DNA of 64,000 bases from Chryseobacterium aahli (GTDB lineage Bacteria > Bacteroidota > Bacteroidia > Flavobacteriales > Weeksellaceae): assembly GCF_022699665.1 (NCBI RefSeq), contig NZ_JALDNB010000002.1, positions 558,001 through 622,000 on the forward strand, given 5' to 3'. The notes beneath the pieces are model-generated. The model saw nothing but the letters and a program-made list of their open reading frames with translations. It had not been told where the DNA came from and ran no database searches. This document shows positions 48,390-57,455 of the stretch, piece after piece (within the stretch, counting starts at the first letter, position 1; every line of letters begins with the position of its first letter). The position numbers and the translations under genes were made by a program.

Positions 48390-48687
48390 AGTAATGACAG
48401 AGACTAGTATATGGCAGAAAATGCGATTTGGTTTAATCATTATTATACCGATTCCAAGATGACACTTTAGGCTCATAATGGGCATATCGGAACACCTAAT
48501 AACTGTTATAAAATAATGGGTGATTATCTTAAGAAAGAATTTGGTGATAGATATACAGCGTTCGGATTTTCGATTTATAAAGGAACATTTTCAGCAAATG
48601 GTAAACAAGGAATTGGAACTTATGCTTTACAAGAAGCTCCAAAAAATTCATTAGAATATCTGCTGAATTCTTTCGGTAAAAACCTTC
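48390..48687 (+). pseudogene. Erythromycin-esterase-like relic (C-terminal piece)
   Basis: Reading through two nonsense codons (TAG at 48405-48407 and 48468-48470) gives NDRD(x)YMAENAIWFNHYY, then AHNGHIG and MGDYLKKEFGDRYTAFGFS, followed by EAPKNSLEYLL. RD-MAEN, HNGHI and G-YL-..-YG-Y-AIGF are conserved blocks of the erythromycin esterase family, in this order. The N-terminal half is absent. The relic is enzymatically dead. A TGG to TAG change explains the second stop (W before AHNGHI). Confidence 0.65.
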
Positions 48688-48730
48688 TCTTCTTCCCTCA
48701 TTTTGTTGATACAATGTTAGGCGACGTTTT

Positions 48731-49317
48731 TTATATATTTGAATCAATAATTATTTTCCATTTTCCATCGAATTTTTTTTCCCAAACAAGAATATATTTT
48801 CCGTCATAACTTCCGGTACATTGCCCAATTTCAAAGACAAAATTTGAATTTACTGCCTTTAAAATTAATGAATGAAGCTGTAAATGATAGTTTTTGTTAT
48901 TCATGTAACTATATAATCATCTCCTCCCTTTATTAGCGGTTTGTGATTGTAATAGATAGTATTATTACTGTAAAGTTCTTCGACTAAATTTTTAGAATTA
49001 TTCTCATTACAGAATTGAATCCATAATTTTCGTCTTTCGTCAATATTTGTTGTGTCAAATTTTTTAGAATCTAAATTACTTTCCTTTGTAAATTCAAATT
49101 CTCTAATTATTTTTCCATTTTCTATTTTCCAAATTACAATTCCAATAAACTCTTTTCCGTTATCAGTTTTATAACTGATCAATTCATAATTTATCTTTCT
49201 TTTACTATTCGCCTCAACACTAAATAATGAATTTATTGATTGGATTTTACCTTTTTGTGCATTATAATAATTGGCAATTTGGTTGGAATTATCAATTATA
49301 TTATCTGGAGAAATAAT
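48731..49317 (-). pseudogene. NTF2-like/DUF4440 protein, frameshifted and 5'-truncated
   Basis: The main frame (residues IREFEFTKESNLDSKKF, RRKLWIQFCNENNSKNLVEE, LYSNNTIYYNHKPLIKGGDDY) needs a two-base correction at about 48913 to continue with SYMNNKNYHLQLHSLILKAV and end IIIDSNI at 48731. These blocks match small secreted NTF2-like proteins (LYSNNTIYYNH, YSYMNN). Upstream, the frame stays open (NIIDNSNQIANYYNAQKGKI) right up to the edge of repeat copy C at 49318 and then ends without a start. Truncation at the repeat border is directly visible. Confidence 0.6.
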
Positions 49318-49440
49318 CTTGATGAAAGCTTGAAATAATTTTGCGGAGGGTCTGGGATCTCTGATTCCGGATACCCAAAAAGGTTTTTTTCCGCGGTGAC
49401 CATGGAATATATTTGCTATAGAAAATCAGGTAGCCTCATA
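49318..49440 (+). repeat. 214-bp repeat, truncated copy C
   Basis: Only the right 123 bases (GAAAGCTTGAAAT ... GGTAGCCTCATA) of the 214-bp repeat are present; the left inverted end is missing. It abuts the broken NTF2-like gene. Confidence 0.8.
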
Positions 49441-49721
49441 TGGAATGATAGAAGTTGGAACATGACCTGTATATAGGCGATTCATCATGTGAAAATTACG
49501 AGGCATAAGAAATTTGTATCATTGAATATGGTTGTAAATCCTCATTCGCATTATCACTATTAACACTTGCAAAATAGAATTTAGCATTTGCGTTAATCTA
49601 AATTTGGTCAATATTTGTGACAATTTGTTTAACCAGAAAAATAACGCTAATTTAGCCCGAAACCTCTTATAGCAAAGGGAAACGCTGTACGTTATTACAA
49701 TAAAACTTCGATAACTATAAA

Positions 49722-50858
49722 ATGAAAAAAATAACATTCTTACTTCTTACATTATTCATCACAAATTACAACTATGCTCAAAACACAGTACTTGACAGTT
49801 TAGTTCAAAAGAATGGTTTTCCTTTCCAAACTGATAAAAACATTTCATTTCAGGGAAAAGGATGGGATGTTTTGCTCAATGAAATAAAGCAATCAAATTC
49901 TGTTTTGTTGGGAGAAACTCATTTTACAAACGAAATTCCTTATCTCACTAATGCCGTTATCAATGAGGTTAAGTTTGACAACTATTTTCTTGAGGTTGAC
50001 CCTTATTCAGTAGATATCATCGAAACTAAAGTTAAATCGCTATCTGCTGAACAGCTTAACTCTTTTGTTAAAGAATACAGTACCAACTTTTCTTTTTTGG
50101 AGTATGAGCCTGAATTTGCTTTGTTTAAGAATTTAGTTAAACGTAATACCAAAATATATGGTGCCGAACAAATTAGCATTTTTGCAGACCAAATGATCAT
50201 TTCACGTTTAAAGGAAACTTCGAAAAATAAAAAAACGATTGAGGTCTATGAGCAAATGCTTCATAACTCCAAACTAGCTGCGTCTAAAGATGGTATGGAA
50301 AAATACTACCTGTTATCCGAAGATTGCCTTCAAAAAATAGATTTGCTATTGAAGTTAAAACTTTCAGAAAAAGAGCGAAAACAAATTGAAGACTTAAAGT
50401 TAAGCAGAGAGATTTATGTTAATAGAAATCATCCTTTAAGGATTCAACTGCTGAAAAATATCTTGCTAACCCAAATGCCCGATTGGAAAAATAAAAGAAA
50501 TCTTTTCAAATTTGGTGCGGTCCATCTACCCAAAGGTGAAACCATATTAACGAAAACTGATATTTATGATATTGGCAACTTAGTTTCTAATATTGAAGAG
50601 GCAAATTTCAGGAAATCGTTACATATAATGCTTATTGGAAAAGGAGAAGACGACAATGATGACACTAGTTTTAAATCTTTTCAAAATGTGATGAAAGAGG
50701 AACAATGGTACTGTTTTGATTTAAGACCTTTAAAGAAATCTATTTTACAAAACAAGCTAAAAATTGATGATGTATACTTATCGAGAGTTATAAAAGGTTA
50801 TGATTATCTTATTTATATTCCTAAAGTAACTAAAAGTAAAGATATCTCGATAGAATAA
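49722..50858 (+). CDS. Secreted EreA/ChaN-like protein
   Basis: 378 residues with signal peptide MKKITFLLLTLFITNYNYAQ. The mature N-terminus has VLLGETHFTNEIPYLTNAV (GE-H motif near 66-69) and a later KFGAVHLPKGETIL (second His, near 268), the two conserved sites shared by the EreA/ChaN/Tiki fold. The glutamate-histidine pairs are consistent with a hydrolase or haem-binding role; I cannot choose. It is complete, unlike the erythromycin-esterase relic 1.3 kb upstream, to which it is only distantly similar. Confidence 0.65.
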   Translation: MKKITFLLLTLFITNYNYAQNTVLDSLVQKNGFPFQTDKNISFQGKGWDVLLNEIKQSNSVLLGETHFTNEIPYLTNAVINEVKFDNYFLEVDPYSVDIIETKVKSLSAEQLNSFVKEYSTNFSFLEYEPEFALFKNLVKRNTKIYGAEQISIFADQMIISRLKETSKNKKTIEVYEQMLHNSKLAASKDGMEKYYLLSEDCLQKIDLLLKLKLSEKERKQIEDLKLSREIYVNRNHPLRIQLLKNILLTQMPDWKNKRNLFKFGAVHLPKGETILTKTDIYDIGNLVSNIEEANFRKSLHIMLIGKGEDDNDDTSFKSFQNVMKEEQWYCFDLRPLKKSILQNKLKIDDVYLSRVIKGYDYLIYIPKVTKSKDISIE

Positions 50859-50948
50859 CAATGTACAGCATTGGTTGGACAAAAAGCAGCGACCCTACGC
50901 CAGTGTAAACTGAACTTGAGAGAACGTAATTATTTTTAAATTTACTGA

Positions 50949-51151
50949 ATGGAAAAATTAGATATCCTTATACTAAAATACTTGTCACAAGGTCTAAAAA
51001 TCGGTGAAATATCTGAGCAACTTGAAGACGACGAATCACTCGTTGTTAATAAAAGCAGCATAGAAAAAAGACTTACAACCATAAGAAAAATATGCGGGCT
51101 AAAACTCCTTTCCACCTCGCCGTGATAACAAAAGAGAGAAAATTAATTTAG
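50949..51151 (+). pseudogene. Small LuxR-like HTH regulator, frameshifted at end
   Basis: ATG at 50949 opens MEKLDILILKYLSQGLKIGE ... SSIEKRLTTIRK, a LuxR-type helix-turn-helix; the frame then ends at 51123-51125. One base shift near 51085-51100 restores AKTPFHLAVITKERKLI, the normal end of these ~70-residue regulators. So a single indel probably truncates the fourth helix. Without it the first 58 residues could still be made. Confidence 0.6.
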
Positions 51152-51322
51152 TAAACCAAAATTGACTTTTTAATGATTCTTGTATTATCGTAAACGACGA
51201 GCAGACTGACATTATGATGAAACGGACTCTGGAAAATTAGTTGCTGCAACAGCACTAGAATTAACGCATATATTTATATCATCTGTAATCTCAATGATAT
51301 ATCAAACCACAACAAACAATAA

Positions 51323-52003
51323 ATGAAGAAAATCGGATTAGTTGGAGGAATCAGTTGGACATCGACATTAGATTATTACAAATTTATAAACGAGGGAGTC
51401 AATGAAAAACTGGGTGGATTAAATTTTGCCGAGTGTATGATTTACTCACTGAACTTTGGAGATATCTATACTCAAAGTTGGGACAATTCATATGATCTGT
51501 TGCTTAATGCCTGTGAAAATTTAAAGAAAAGCGGAGCAGATGGAATTGCGCTATGCGCCAACACGGCACATCTTTATGCTGACAGACTTCAGCAAGAGAT
51601 CAATTTGCCGGTAATTCACATCGTAACAGAAACAGCCAAAACAATCAACAAAAATGGGTTTAAGAAGATCGGACTCCTAGGTACGAAGTTTACCATGGAG
51701 ATGGACTTTTACAGAAACAAGTTTGAATCATTTGGTCTTGAGGTCCTGATCCCTGAAAAGCCCGAAACGCGGGAATACATCCAATACACCTTAAGAGAAG
51801 AATTGGGCGTTGGATTTATTAACCCTGAAACAAAGGAAAAGTATAAAGAAATTGTAAAAGATCTTGTAGACAAAGGAGCAGAATGTATTGTACTGGGGTG
51901 TACAGAAATACCGATGCTGGTAAGTCAGTACGATTTTGAAATTCCTGTGTTTGACACTACAAAAATCCATTCACAAGCTATTGTGGAATTTATAACTGCC
52001 TGA
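51323..52003 (+). CDS. Aspartate/glutamate racemase family protein
   Basis: 226 residues, full length. Both catalytic cysteines are present: ALCANTAHLYA (near residue 80) and VLGCTEIPM (near 192); KKIGLVGGISWTSTLDYY is the conserved N-terminus. Cofactor-independent amino-acid racemase of the YgeA type; substrate (aspartate, glutamate or other) cannot be read from sequence. Stands alone; its stop is followed within 20 bases by repeat copy D. Confidence 0.92.
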   Translation: MKKIGLVGGISWTSTLDYYKFINEGVNEKLGGLNFAECMIYSLNFGDIYTQSWDNSYDLLLNACENLKKSGADGIALCANTAHLYADRLQQEINLPVIHIVTETAKTINKNGFKKIGLLGTKFTMEMDFYRNKFESFGLEVLIPEKPETREYIQYTLREELGVGFINPETKEKYKEIVKDLVDKGAECIVLGCTEIPMLVSQYDFEIPVFDTTKIHSQAIVEFITA

Positions 52004-52023
52004 CAAAAAAAGAGACACTTCCT

Positions 52024-52238
52024 TGTGAGGTTTCTGACTTTTTCTATGTGGATTACTCTTCAGGCAGGCACAAGCAAAACTATAATCAAATCCTTGAAAA
52101 CAATCAGAAAGAATATTGATGGAAGCTTGAAATATTTTTGTGGAGAGTTTGCAATCTCTGATTACGGATACCCAAAAATATTTTTTTCAGCAGATACAAC
52201 GGAATATATTTGCTATAGAAAATCTGATATGCCTCCGA
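52024..52238 (+). repeat. 214-bp repeat, copy D (most diverged)
   Basis: Left end identical to copy A (TGTGAGGTTTCTGAC); right end altered (GATATGCCTCCGATA instead of GGTAGCCTCATA). A 74-codon frame crosses it in the register of copies A and B. The following 52239-52476 bases have no supported gene. Confidence 0.8.
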
Positions 52239-52476
52239 TACAATATTGAATATGATCTGCTCATTGTAGCTCTAATAAATAAAGAGAGCGATATGGAAAA
52301 TTTAAAATCTCAGGAAGCTGTAAATACCGAAGAAATAATCATTGATATGAAGACACTGATAAATCAGCTACATTGATGATTGATTTGTATTTGTAGACAT
52401 TCAAAAAAAAACAAAACTTTCGTAACTTCAAAGAAACTTTAATTTTATAAATTTACCATCAATAAAATAACAGACA

Positions 52477-53538
52477 ATGAGTTTCGGACAACAGATGCTA
52501 TTCTTTTTTAGTGCAATAGGTGCCTTTAATGGGCTTCTGTTAGGCATTTATCTATTGTTCATTAAAAAAAACAGAGATATTCCGGATTTTTTTCTGGGAT
52601 TAATTCTTTTGACATTGAGTATTAGGGTAGGAATCTCTGTGTGTATTTATTTCTATTCGGATTGGCCAAGAATAATTCCGAATCTTGGGTTTTCAGCACT
52701 GTTTTTTACAGGACCGGCACTGTATTATTTTATCCGATCATCTTTTCTGAAAGAGCAGTTTGATCTTAAGAATGCTATAAAATCTTTCGGAATTCTGACA
52801 GTGGTCTTATGTGGAGCAGGGCTTTTATATCTTGTTTTTCCTGTTTTGTGGGACAGATATTTTGGAACATTTATTTATGGAATATGGACAGTTTTTATTT
52901 TTCTATCGGTTTATGATTATTACATCTTTTCAGAGAAGAATACTACCAAGCCGGATAAATTTATCCTTCCTGTTTTAATAAGCAACATAATCATATTTCT
53001 GACGTATCAGTTTATTTCTACAGGCTGGATCCAGGTATATTGCGCTGGTGGAAGCCTTGTATTTTCGTTCGTTTTGTATGCCAATTTTTTGGTTTTATTT
53101 AATAAAAAACACCAGTCAACAGCCACAAAAGAAGAGAATAAATATTTCAATAAAAAAATATCTGATCTGCAGGCAGATAATTTTGTTTCAAAATTGGAAA
53201 GGCTTATGAATACCGAAGAATTATACAAAAATCCAAATTTAAAATTAATTGATCTTGCGTTGAAAATGAATATGTCTGCACATCGGCTTTCACAATTATT
53301 AAATGACAATCTGGGTAAAAGTTTTTCTACATACATTAATGAATTCAGAATCAATGAAGCGTGCAATAAAATTGAAAATGGCTCCTATCTTAAGATAGAG
53401 GAGATTGGATATGAAGTGGGATTCAATTCCAAATCTACATTTTTTTCAACTTTTAAGAAAATTAAGAATACAACTCCACTTTTGTACAAGCAATCTCAAA
53501 CCGCTTCTGAACCTCTGTTTCAGAGTTCAAATTTATAA
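52477..53538 (+). CDS. Seven-helix membrane AraC-family regulator
   Basis: 353 residues. Seven membrane segments (residues ~5-215, for instance FFFSAIGAFNGLLLGIYLLF and FFLGLILLTLSIRVGISVCI) precede a C-terminal AraC-type DNA-binding domain (~250-345): LIDLALKMNMSAHRLSQLLN, INEFRINEACNKIENGSYLK and IGYEVGFNSKSTFFSTFKKI. The 7TM-AraC form is common in Bacteroidota and likely senses a periplasmic ligand. The outer-membrane barrel gene 80 bases downstream is the obvious target. Confidence 0.92.
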   Translation: MSFGQQMLFFFSAIGAFNGLLLGIYLLFIKKNRDIPDFFLGLILLTLSIRVGISVCIYFYSDWPRIIPNLGFSALFFTGPALYYFIRSSFLKEQFDLKNAIKSFGILTVVLCGAGLLYLVFPVLWDRYFGTFIYGIWTVFIFLSVYDYYIFSEKNTTKPDKFILPVLISNIIIFLTYQFISTGWIQVYCAGGSLVFSFVLYANFLVLFNKKHQSTATKEENKYFNKKISDLQADNFVSKLERLMNTEELYKNPNLKLIDLALKMNMSAHRLSQLLNDNLGKSFSTYINEFRINEACNKIENGSYLKIEEIGYEVGFNSKSTFFSTFKKIKNTTPLLYKQSQTASEPLFQSSNL

Positions 53539-53618
53539 TTCTGTACTTCGGAATTTAAACTTCAAAACCTAGTTTTTTTTCTTTACAGATACTTTTGGTC
53601 TCATAAAATTAAACGTTT

Positions 53619-55787
53619 ATGAAAACCAGATCAGGAATTTTTATTCTGTTGTTATTCTCATTTTTTGCAAAATCACAGGAAATTGTGAAGGAAGACTCCT
53701 TAAAGAGAAATAATAAAAAAGATTCAATTACAACTATTTCCGAAGTCATTGTTCAGGCTTCACAAAGAAATTTAAAATTAAATGACGGCAACATTGTAAT
53801 GAGTGTTTCCGGAAATAAAAATTTTAAGACATCAACTAATATTCTTGAAGTTTTAAGGAAAACTCCAGGTGTAACGGTAGATCAGGAAGATGGTATTTTT
53901 CTTGGCGGAAGAATTAATCCGGCTATTTTTATTAATGGAAAACCCGTTGTAATGAGCAGTCAGGAGCTGCAGTCTTATTTGCGGTCACTGCCACCGGAAA
54001 TGGTGGAGTCTATCGAAGTCAATTCTAACCCATCTTCAAAATATGATGCAGAATTCAAAGGGATAATTGATATTAAGTTAAAAAAGAATACCGATCTGGG
54101 CTGGAGAGGTAGTTACATCGGGAATGTTTATGCCAACAAATTTAACTACAGAGAAAATTCACTGAACTTGTCTTATAACACCGATAAAGCAATCTATAAT
54201 CTGCAATTAGCTTATAATAACGGAATTTCGACGTATCAGTATAATGCCCTTCAGCATTTGGCAAATACAAACGTAATGAGAACCAGAACCTATCAGGAAG
54301 ATGAAACAGAAGTCTATAATATTCAGACCGGAATTGATTATAAACTGAATGATAAAAACAGGTTTGGATTAAATTTCAGAGGAAGTTTCAGAGATAATTA
54401 CCGGGTACGATTTGGCTCATTATATACAACAAATGAAGATAAAATGCAGTTGGTTTTTAATACGGAAAGTAACAATCCTGCACATTACTTTCAAAATAAT
54501 TATGGTATGACGGCAGATTACTCTTTTCAGAATAAAAATTTCAAGCTTAGTTTTTTAGGAAATTATCTTTCGGTTGAAAATAAGCAACAGGATGATTTTA
54601 TAAATAGAGACAAACCGACGTCGGAACTTTTATCTTATTGGAAATCAAACCTTTTAAACAAAATAAATATTTATACTGGACAAATTGATGTTTCACAAAA
54701 AATTGGAAATTCTACCTTCGAAACTGGTGTGAAATTCAGTGATACAAATACGGATAATAATATAAGATATGATACATTATCGGTAAATGATCAATTTATA
54801 TTTGACCCCACCCGAAGTAATATGTTTTCTTACAAAGAGAAAATATTTGCGGGATATCTGGCTTATAACCATAAATTTAATAAGCTTCAGATCAATGCAG
54901 GTTTAAGATTTGAAAATACCCGAAGTATTTCCAATGCCATAACCACAGATTCTATTGTGTCAAGAAATTATCTGCAATGGTTGCCGTCTTTGAGCGCTAA
55001 TTATGCATTTAATAAATCAAATGAATTATCCATTTCTTACAGCCGGAAGATTACCAGACCGGTTTTTTCACAACTCAATCCGTTTAGATTCTATTTCAGC
55101 CCACTGAATTATTGGATCGGGAATCCTTATCTGCAGCCATCTTTTACAAGCCAGATCAAAGCAACCTATCGTTTCAAAAATTGGGTGACAAGCTTCACTG
55201 TTGGAAGTGAAAAAGATGTAATGACCCGTTATCCTCTCTATGATCCCGAAACCAACGTTTTGGAATATTTGGGAACTAATCTTCCTTATAGAAACTTCGC
55301 ATCTCTGGAAATGAGTTTTCCTATAAAAATAGCTAAATGGTGGAATGTAAACAGTCAATTTACAGGATATTACAATCATGAATTCCGGCCTTATCTGGAT
55401 GAAGTTTTTGCTCTGAAAATTTATAATTACGAAGTTCGGTTGAATCAGGTTTTCTCATTACCCAAAGGCTATACAATCAATGTTTTTGCAAATTATGAAT
55501 CCAAAAGCGGTAACAGTTTATACATTATAAAACCACGATATACTATAGATCTTTCGGTTCAAAAATTATGGTTTGATAATAAATTGAATACGAAAATAGG
55601 TTACAATAATATTTTTGATTCCTACGATCAGCGTCTGGAATTCAGGCACAAACAAATTATGGACAATCAGTTTACGCATTGGTGGGACAGCCGAAAACTA
55701 CTTTTCTCATTAAGTTATAATTTCGGAAGTTCAAAATATCATGCAAAAGAAATTCAAAAGACCGAGGAAGAAAACAGAACCAGATAA
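53619..55787 (+). CDS. TonB-type outer-membrane barrel
   Basis: 722 residues with signal peptide MKTRSGIFILLLFSFFAKSQ. A plug-like part (VIVQASQRNLKLNDGNIVMS, LEVLRKTPGVTVDQEDGIFL, INPAIFINGKPVVMSSQELQ) is followed by a barrel with FSQLNPFRFYFSPLNYWIGN, a block shared with the other barrel at 37709. It lacks the carboxypeptidase-like N-domain of that protein. Probably regulated by the preceding AraC-type protein. Ligand unknown. Confidence 0.88.
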   Translation: MKTRSGIFILLLFSFFAKSQEIVKEDSLKRNNKKDSITTISEVIVQASQRNLKLNDGNIVMSVSGNKNFKTSTNILEVLRKTPGVTVDQEDGIFLGGRINPAIFINGKPVVMSSQELQSYLRSLPPEMVESIEVNSNPSSKYDAEFKGIIDIKLKKNTDLGWRGSYIGNVYANKFNYRENSLNLSYNTDKAIYNLQLAYNNGISTYQYNALQHLANTNVMRTRTYQEDETEVYNIQTGIDYKLNDKNRFGLNFRGSFRDNYRVRFGSLYTTNEDKMQLVFNTESNNPAHYFQNNYGMTADYSFQNKNFKLSFLGNYLSVENKQQDDFINRDKPTSELLSYWKSNLLNKINIYTGQIDVSQKIGNSTFETGVKFSDTNTDNNIRYDTLSVNDQFIFDPTRSNMFSYKEKIFAGYLAYNHKFNKLQINAGLRFENTRSISNAITTDSIVSRNYLQWLPSLSANYAFNKSNELSISYSRKITRPVFSQLNPFRFYFSPLNYWIGNPYLQPSFTSQIKATYRFKNWVTSFTVGSEKDVMTRYPLYDPETNVLEYLGTNLPYRNFASLEMSFPIKIAKWWNVNSQFTGYYNHEFRPYLDEVFALKIYNYEVRLNQVFSLPKGYTINVFANYESKSGNSLYIIKPRYTIDLSVQKLWFDNKLNTKIGYNNIFDSYDQRLEFRHKQIMDNQFTHWWDSRKLLFSLSYNFGSSKYHAKEIQKTEEENRTR

Positions 55788-56001
55788 AATCCGACAGCAC
55801 ATGCTACTTCTACAAATTGTAGTTAGTTTTGTCCAAAAAAAGTATTCATAATAAATATATTAACTGGATTAACCGGAAAAATTCCGTGTGCTGAAATTAA
55901 AATATTATTGCTTTCTTTGGTTTTTGGAACAATTGTCAGTATAGCTACAATCGATTTTCTTGTAGTATTCAGTTAAATATCAGTGCTTATTGTACGTAGT
56001 G

Positions 56002-56451
56002 ATGCAAGCAAACCATAAATATATGATTTTTACAAAACTTAAAACCAAAATTCAGATTAACTTGATACTCCAATGTATCGGTATGTTAATTGGCACCACT
56101 ACGCATTTGCTGTGGATAATTGATCATGGTTTTTTTTCGGCAGAATATAACGTGGGAGTTTTATCAATACTTTTTTGGGATAGCTTAACCTTTTTAGACC
56201 CAATAGCCGCAGTTTTATTGATATCAAGACCTAAGGCCGGGATCTGGATGACGGCTATTATAATTGTTGCCGACGTTTTGCACAATGGTATCCTCTGTTT
56301 TAGTGTTTTATTATCAACCGATGTACCTGTTCTCAGCTGGGCTAAAAATGAGTGGATGTTTTGGATTCAATTATTTTTTGGATTATTTGTTATAGCAACT
56401 TTTAAAGGCAACTTATTCGCGTTGAAAATAAACAGGGTCCGTAAAATATAA
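56002..56451 (+). CDS. Four-helix membrane protein of unknown function
   Basis: About 149 residues, four hydrophobic segments (INLILQCIGMLIGTTTHLLW, FWDSLTFLDPIAAVLLISRP, MTAIIIVADVLHNGILCFSV, WIQLFFGLFVIATF). I chose the ATG at 56002; the frame can also start at TTG 55990 or ATG 56023, and the last would place the first helix closest to the terminus. I recognise no family. Confidence 0.65.
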   Translation: MQANHKYMIFTKLKTKIQINLILQCIGMLIGTTTHLLWIIDHGFFSAEYNVGVLSILFWDSLTFLDPIAAVLLISRPKAGIWMTAIIIVADVLHNGILCFSVLLSTDVPVLSWAKNEWMFWIQLFFGLFVIATFKGNLFALKINRVRKI

Positions 56452-56607
56452 GTTAAAAACAATATCTACTTTGTATTGATGACAATAAAAAAACAGCGTT
56501 GTAATTATAAAAAAACAGGCTTAAAAAAAGCAAATCGAAAAAAAAGAGAAAATGTCCAAAATTGGACTAGTCAAATGTCTTTAATTATAGTTTAAAACAA
56601 TTTTACG

Positions 56608-56724
56608 ATGAAACAATTTTTACTATTGTTCCACGAGGACATTCAAAAAATGAGCGAACTCTCACCGAAGGAAATGCAAGAAAAAGTTAAGCAGAAAGGC
56701 ATTATTTTTTCGGATTCTTTCTGA
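56608..56724 (+). pseudogene. YCII-domain protein stub
   Basis: A 38-codon frame, MKQFLLLFHEDIQKMSELSP plus KEMQEKVKQKGIIFSDSF. The start is the usual opening of YCII-related proteins (about 120 residues), which then stops. The rest of the family (beta-alpha core) is not found downstream. Read as a truncated remnant; a short functional peptide is less likely. Confidence 0.5.
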
Positions 56725-56813
56725 AACTACTGATATTGGTGGACTTTATTCCAAAATTTTATGGCTTAGTAAGTAAGCACTCAATTTGATCGGCTTTCCA
56801 GCTAATTTCTTTT

Positions 56814-57455
56814 TTATTCCTGTATAAAATTTTGTTGTACTGCAAGTCTTATAAGTTCTGTCGAGTTCTTTGCCTGAAACTTTTGCAAAAGATTTTTGCG
56901 GTGGGTATCTACTGTTAAAGAACTTAAGTGTAACTCTCCTGCGATGATCACACTTGTTTTTCCTTCTGCAACTAATTTCAATATCTGCTTTTCTCTTTTT
57001 GTCAGCCTAGGAATGCTCAACAATTCATTTTGAGAAGGTTTACTGATAATATGTTTCGTTTCATTGCAGAAAACAATATTTCCCGAGAGTGCTCCTTTTA
57101 TACAGTCTATAAGTTCTTTGACCGAGGTATTTTTCAGAAGATATCCGCTAGCCCCATTTTGGATGGATTGCATGATAATACTCCGTTCAGATCGGTTGCT
57201 AAACATGATCACTGAGGTATTTTTTGAGACTTTTTTAATTTCTTTACAAAGTTCTATCCCGCTGATATCTGGAAGTGTGATATCAAGGAGGACAATATCT
57301 GTATCATTCAATTTCACAAGATCAAGAATTCCTTCTCCTGATGTAAAGCTTTCTGAGATATGAAAAAGAGGCTCATTTTTCAGCATGGTCTTTAATCCCT
57401 CCAGAACAATGGGGTGATCGTCAACAATAATAATATTTATTTTATCAGATGGCAT
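56814..57455 (-). CDS. NarL/LuxR-family response regulator
   Basis: 213 residues: receiver domain (VDDHPIVLEGL, phosphoacceptor Asp in VLLDITLPDISG, FSNRS, K near 105) and LuxR HTH (LTKREKQILKLVAEGKTSVI). It overlaps the histidine kinase gene by 11 bases, so the two are made as a pair. Confidence 0.95.
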   Translation of the reverse strand: MPSDKINIIIVDDHPIVLEGLKTMLKNEPLFHISESFTSGEGILDLVKLNDTDIVLLDITLPDISGIELCKEIKKVSKNTSVIMFSNRSERSIIMQSIQNGASGYLLKNTSVKELIDCIKGALSGNIVFCNETKHIISKPSQNELLSIPRLTKREKQILKLVAEGKTSVIIAGELHLSSLTVDTHRKNLLQKFQAKNSTELIRLAVQQNFIQE

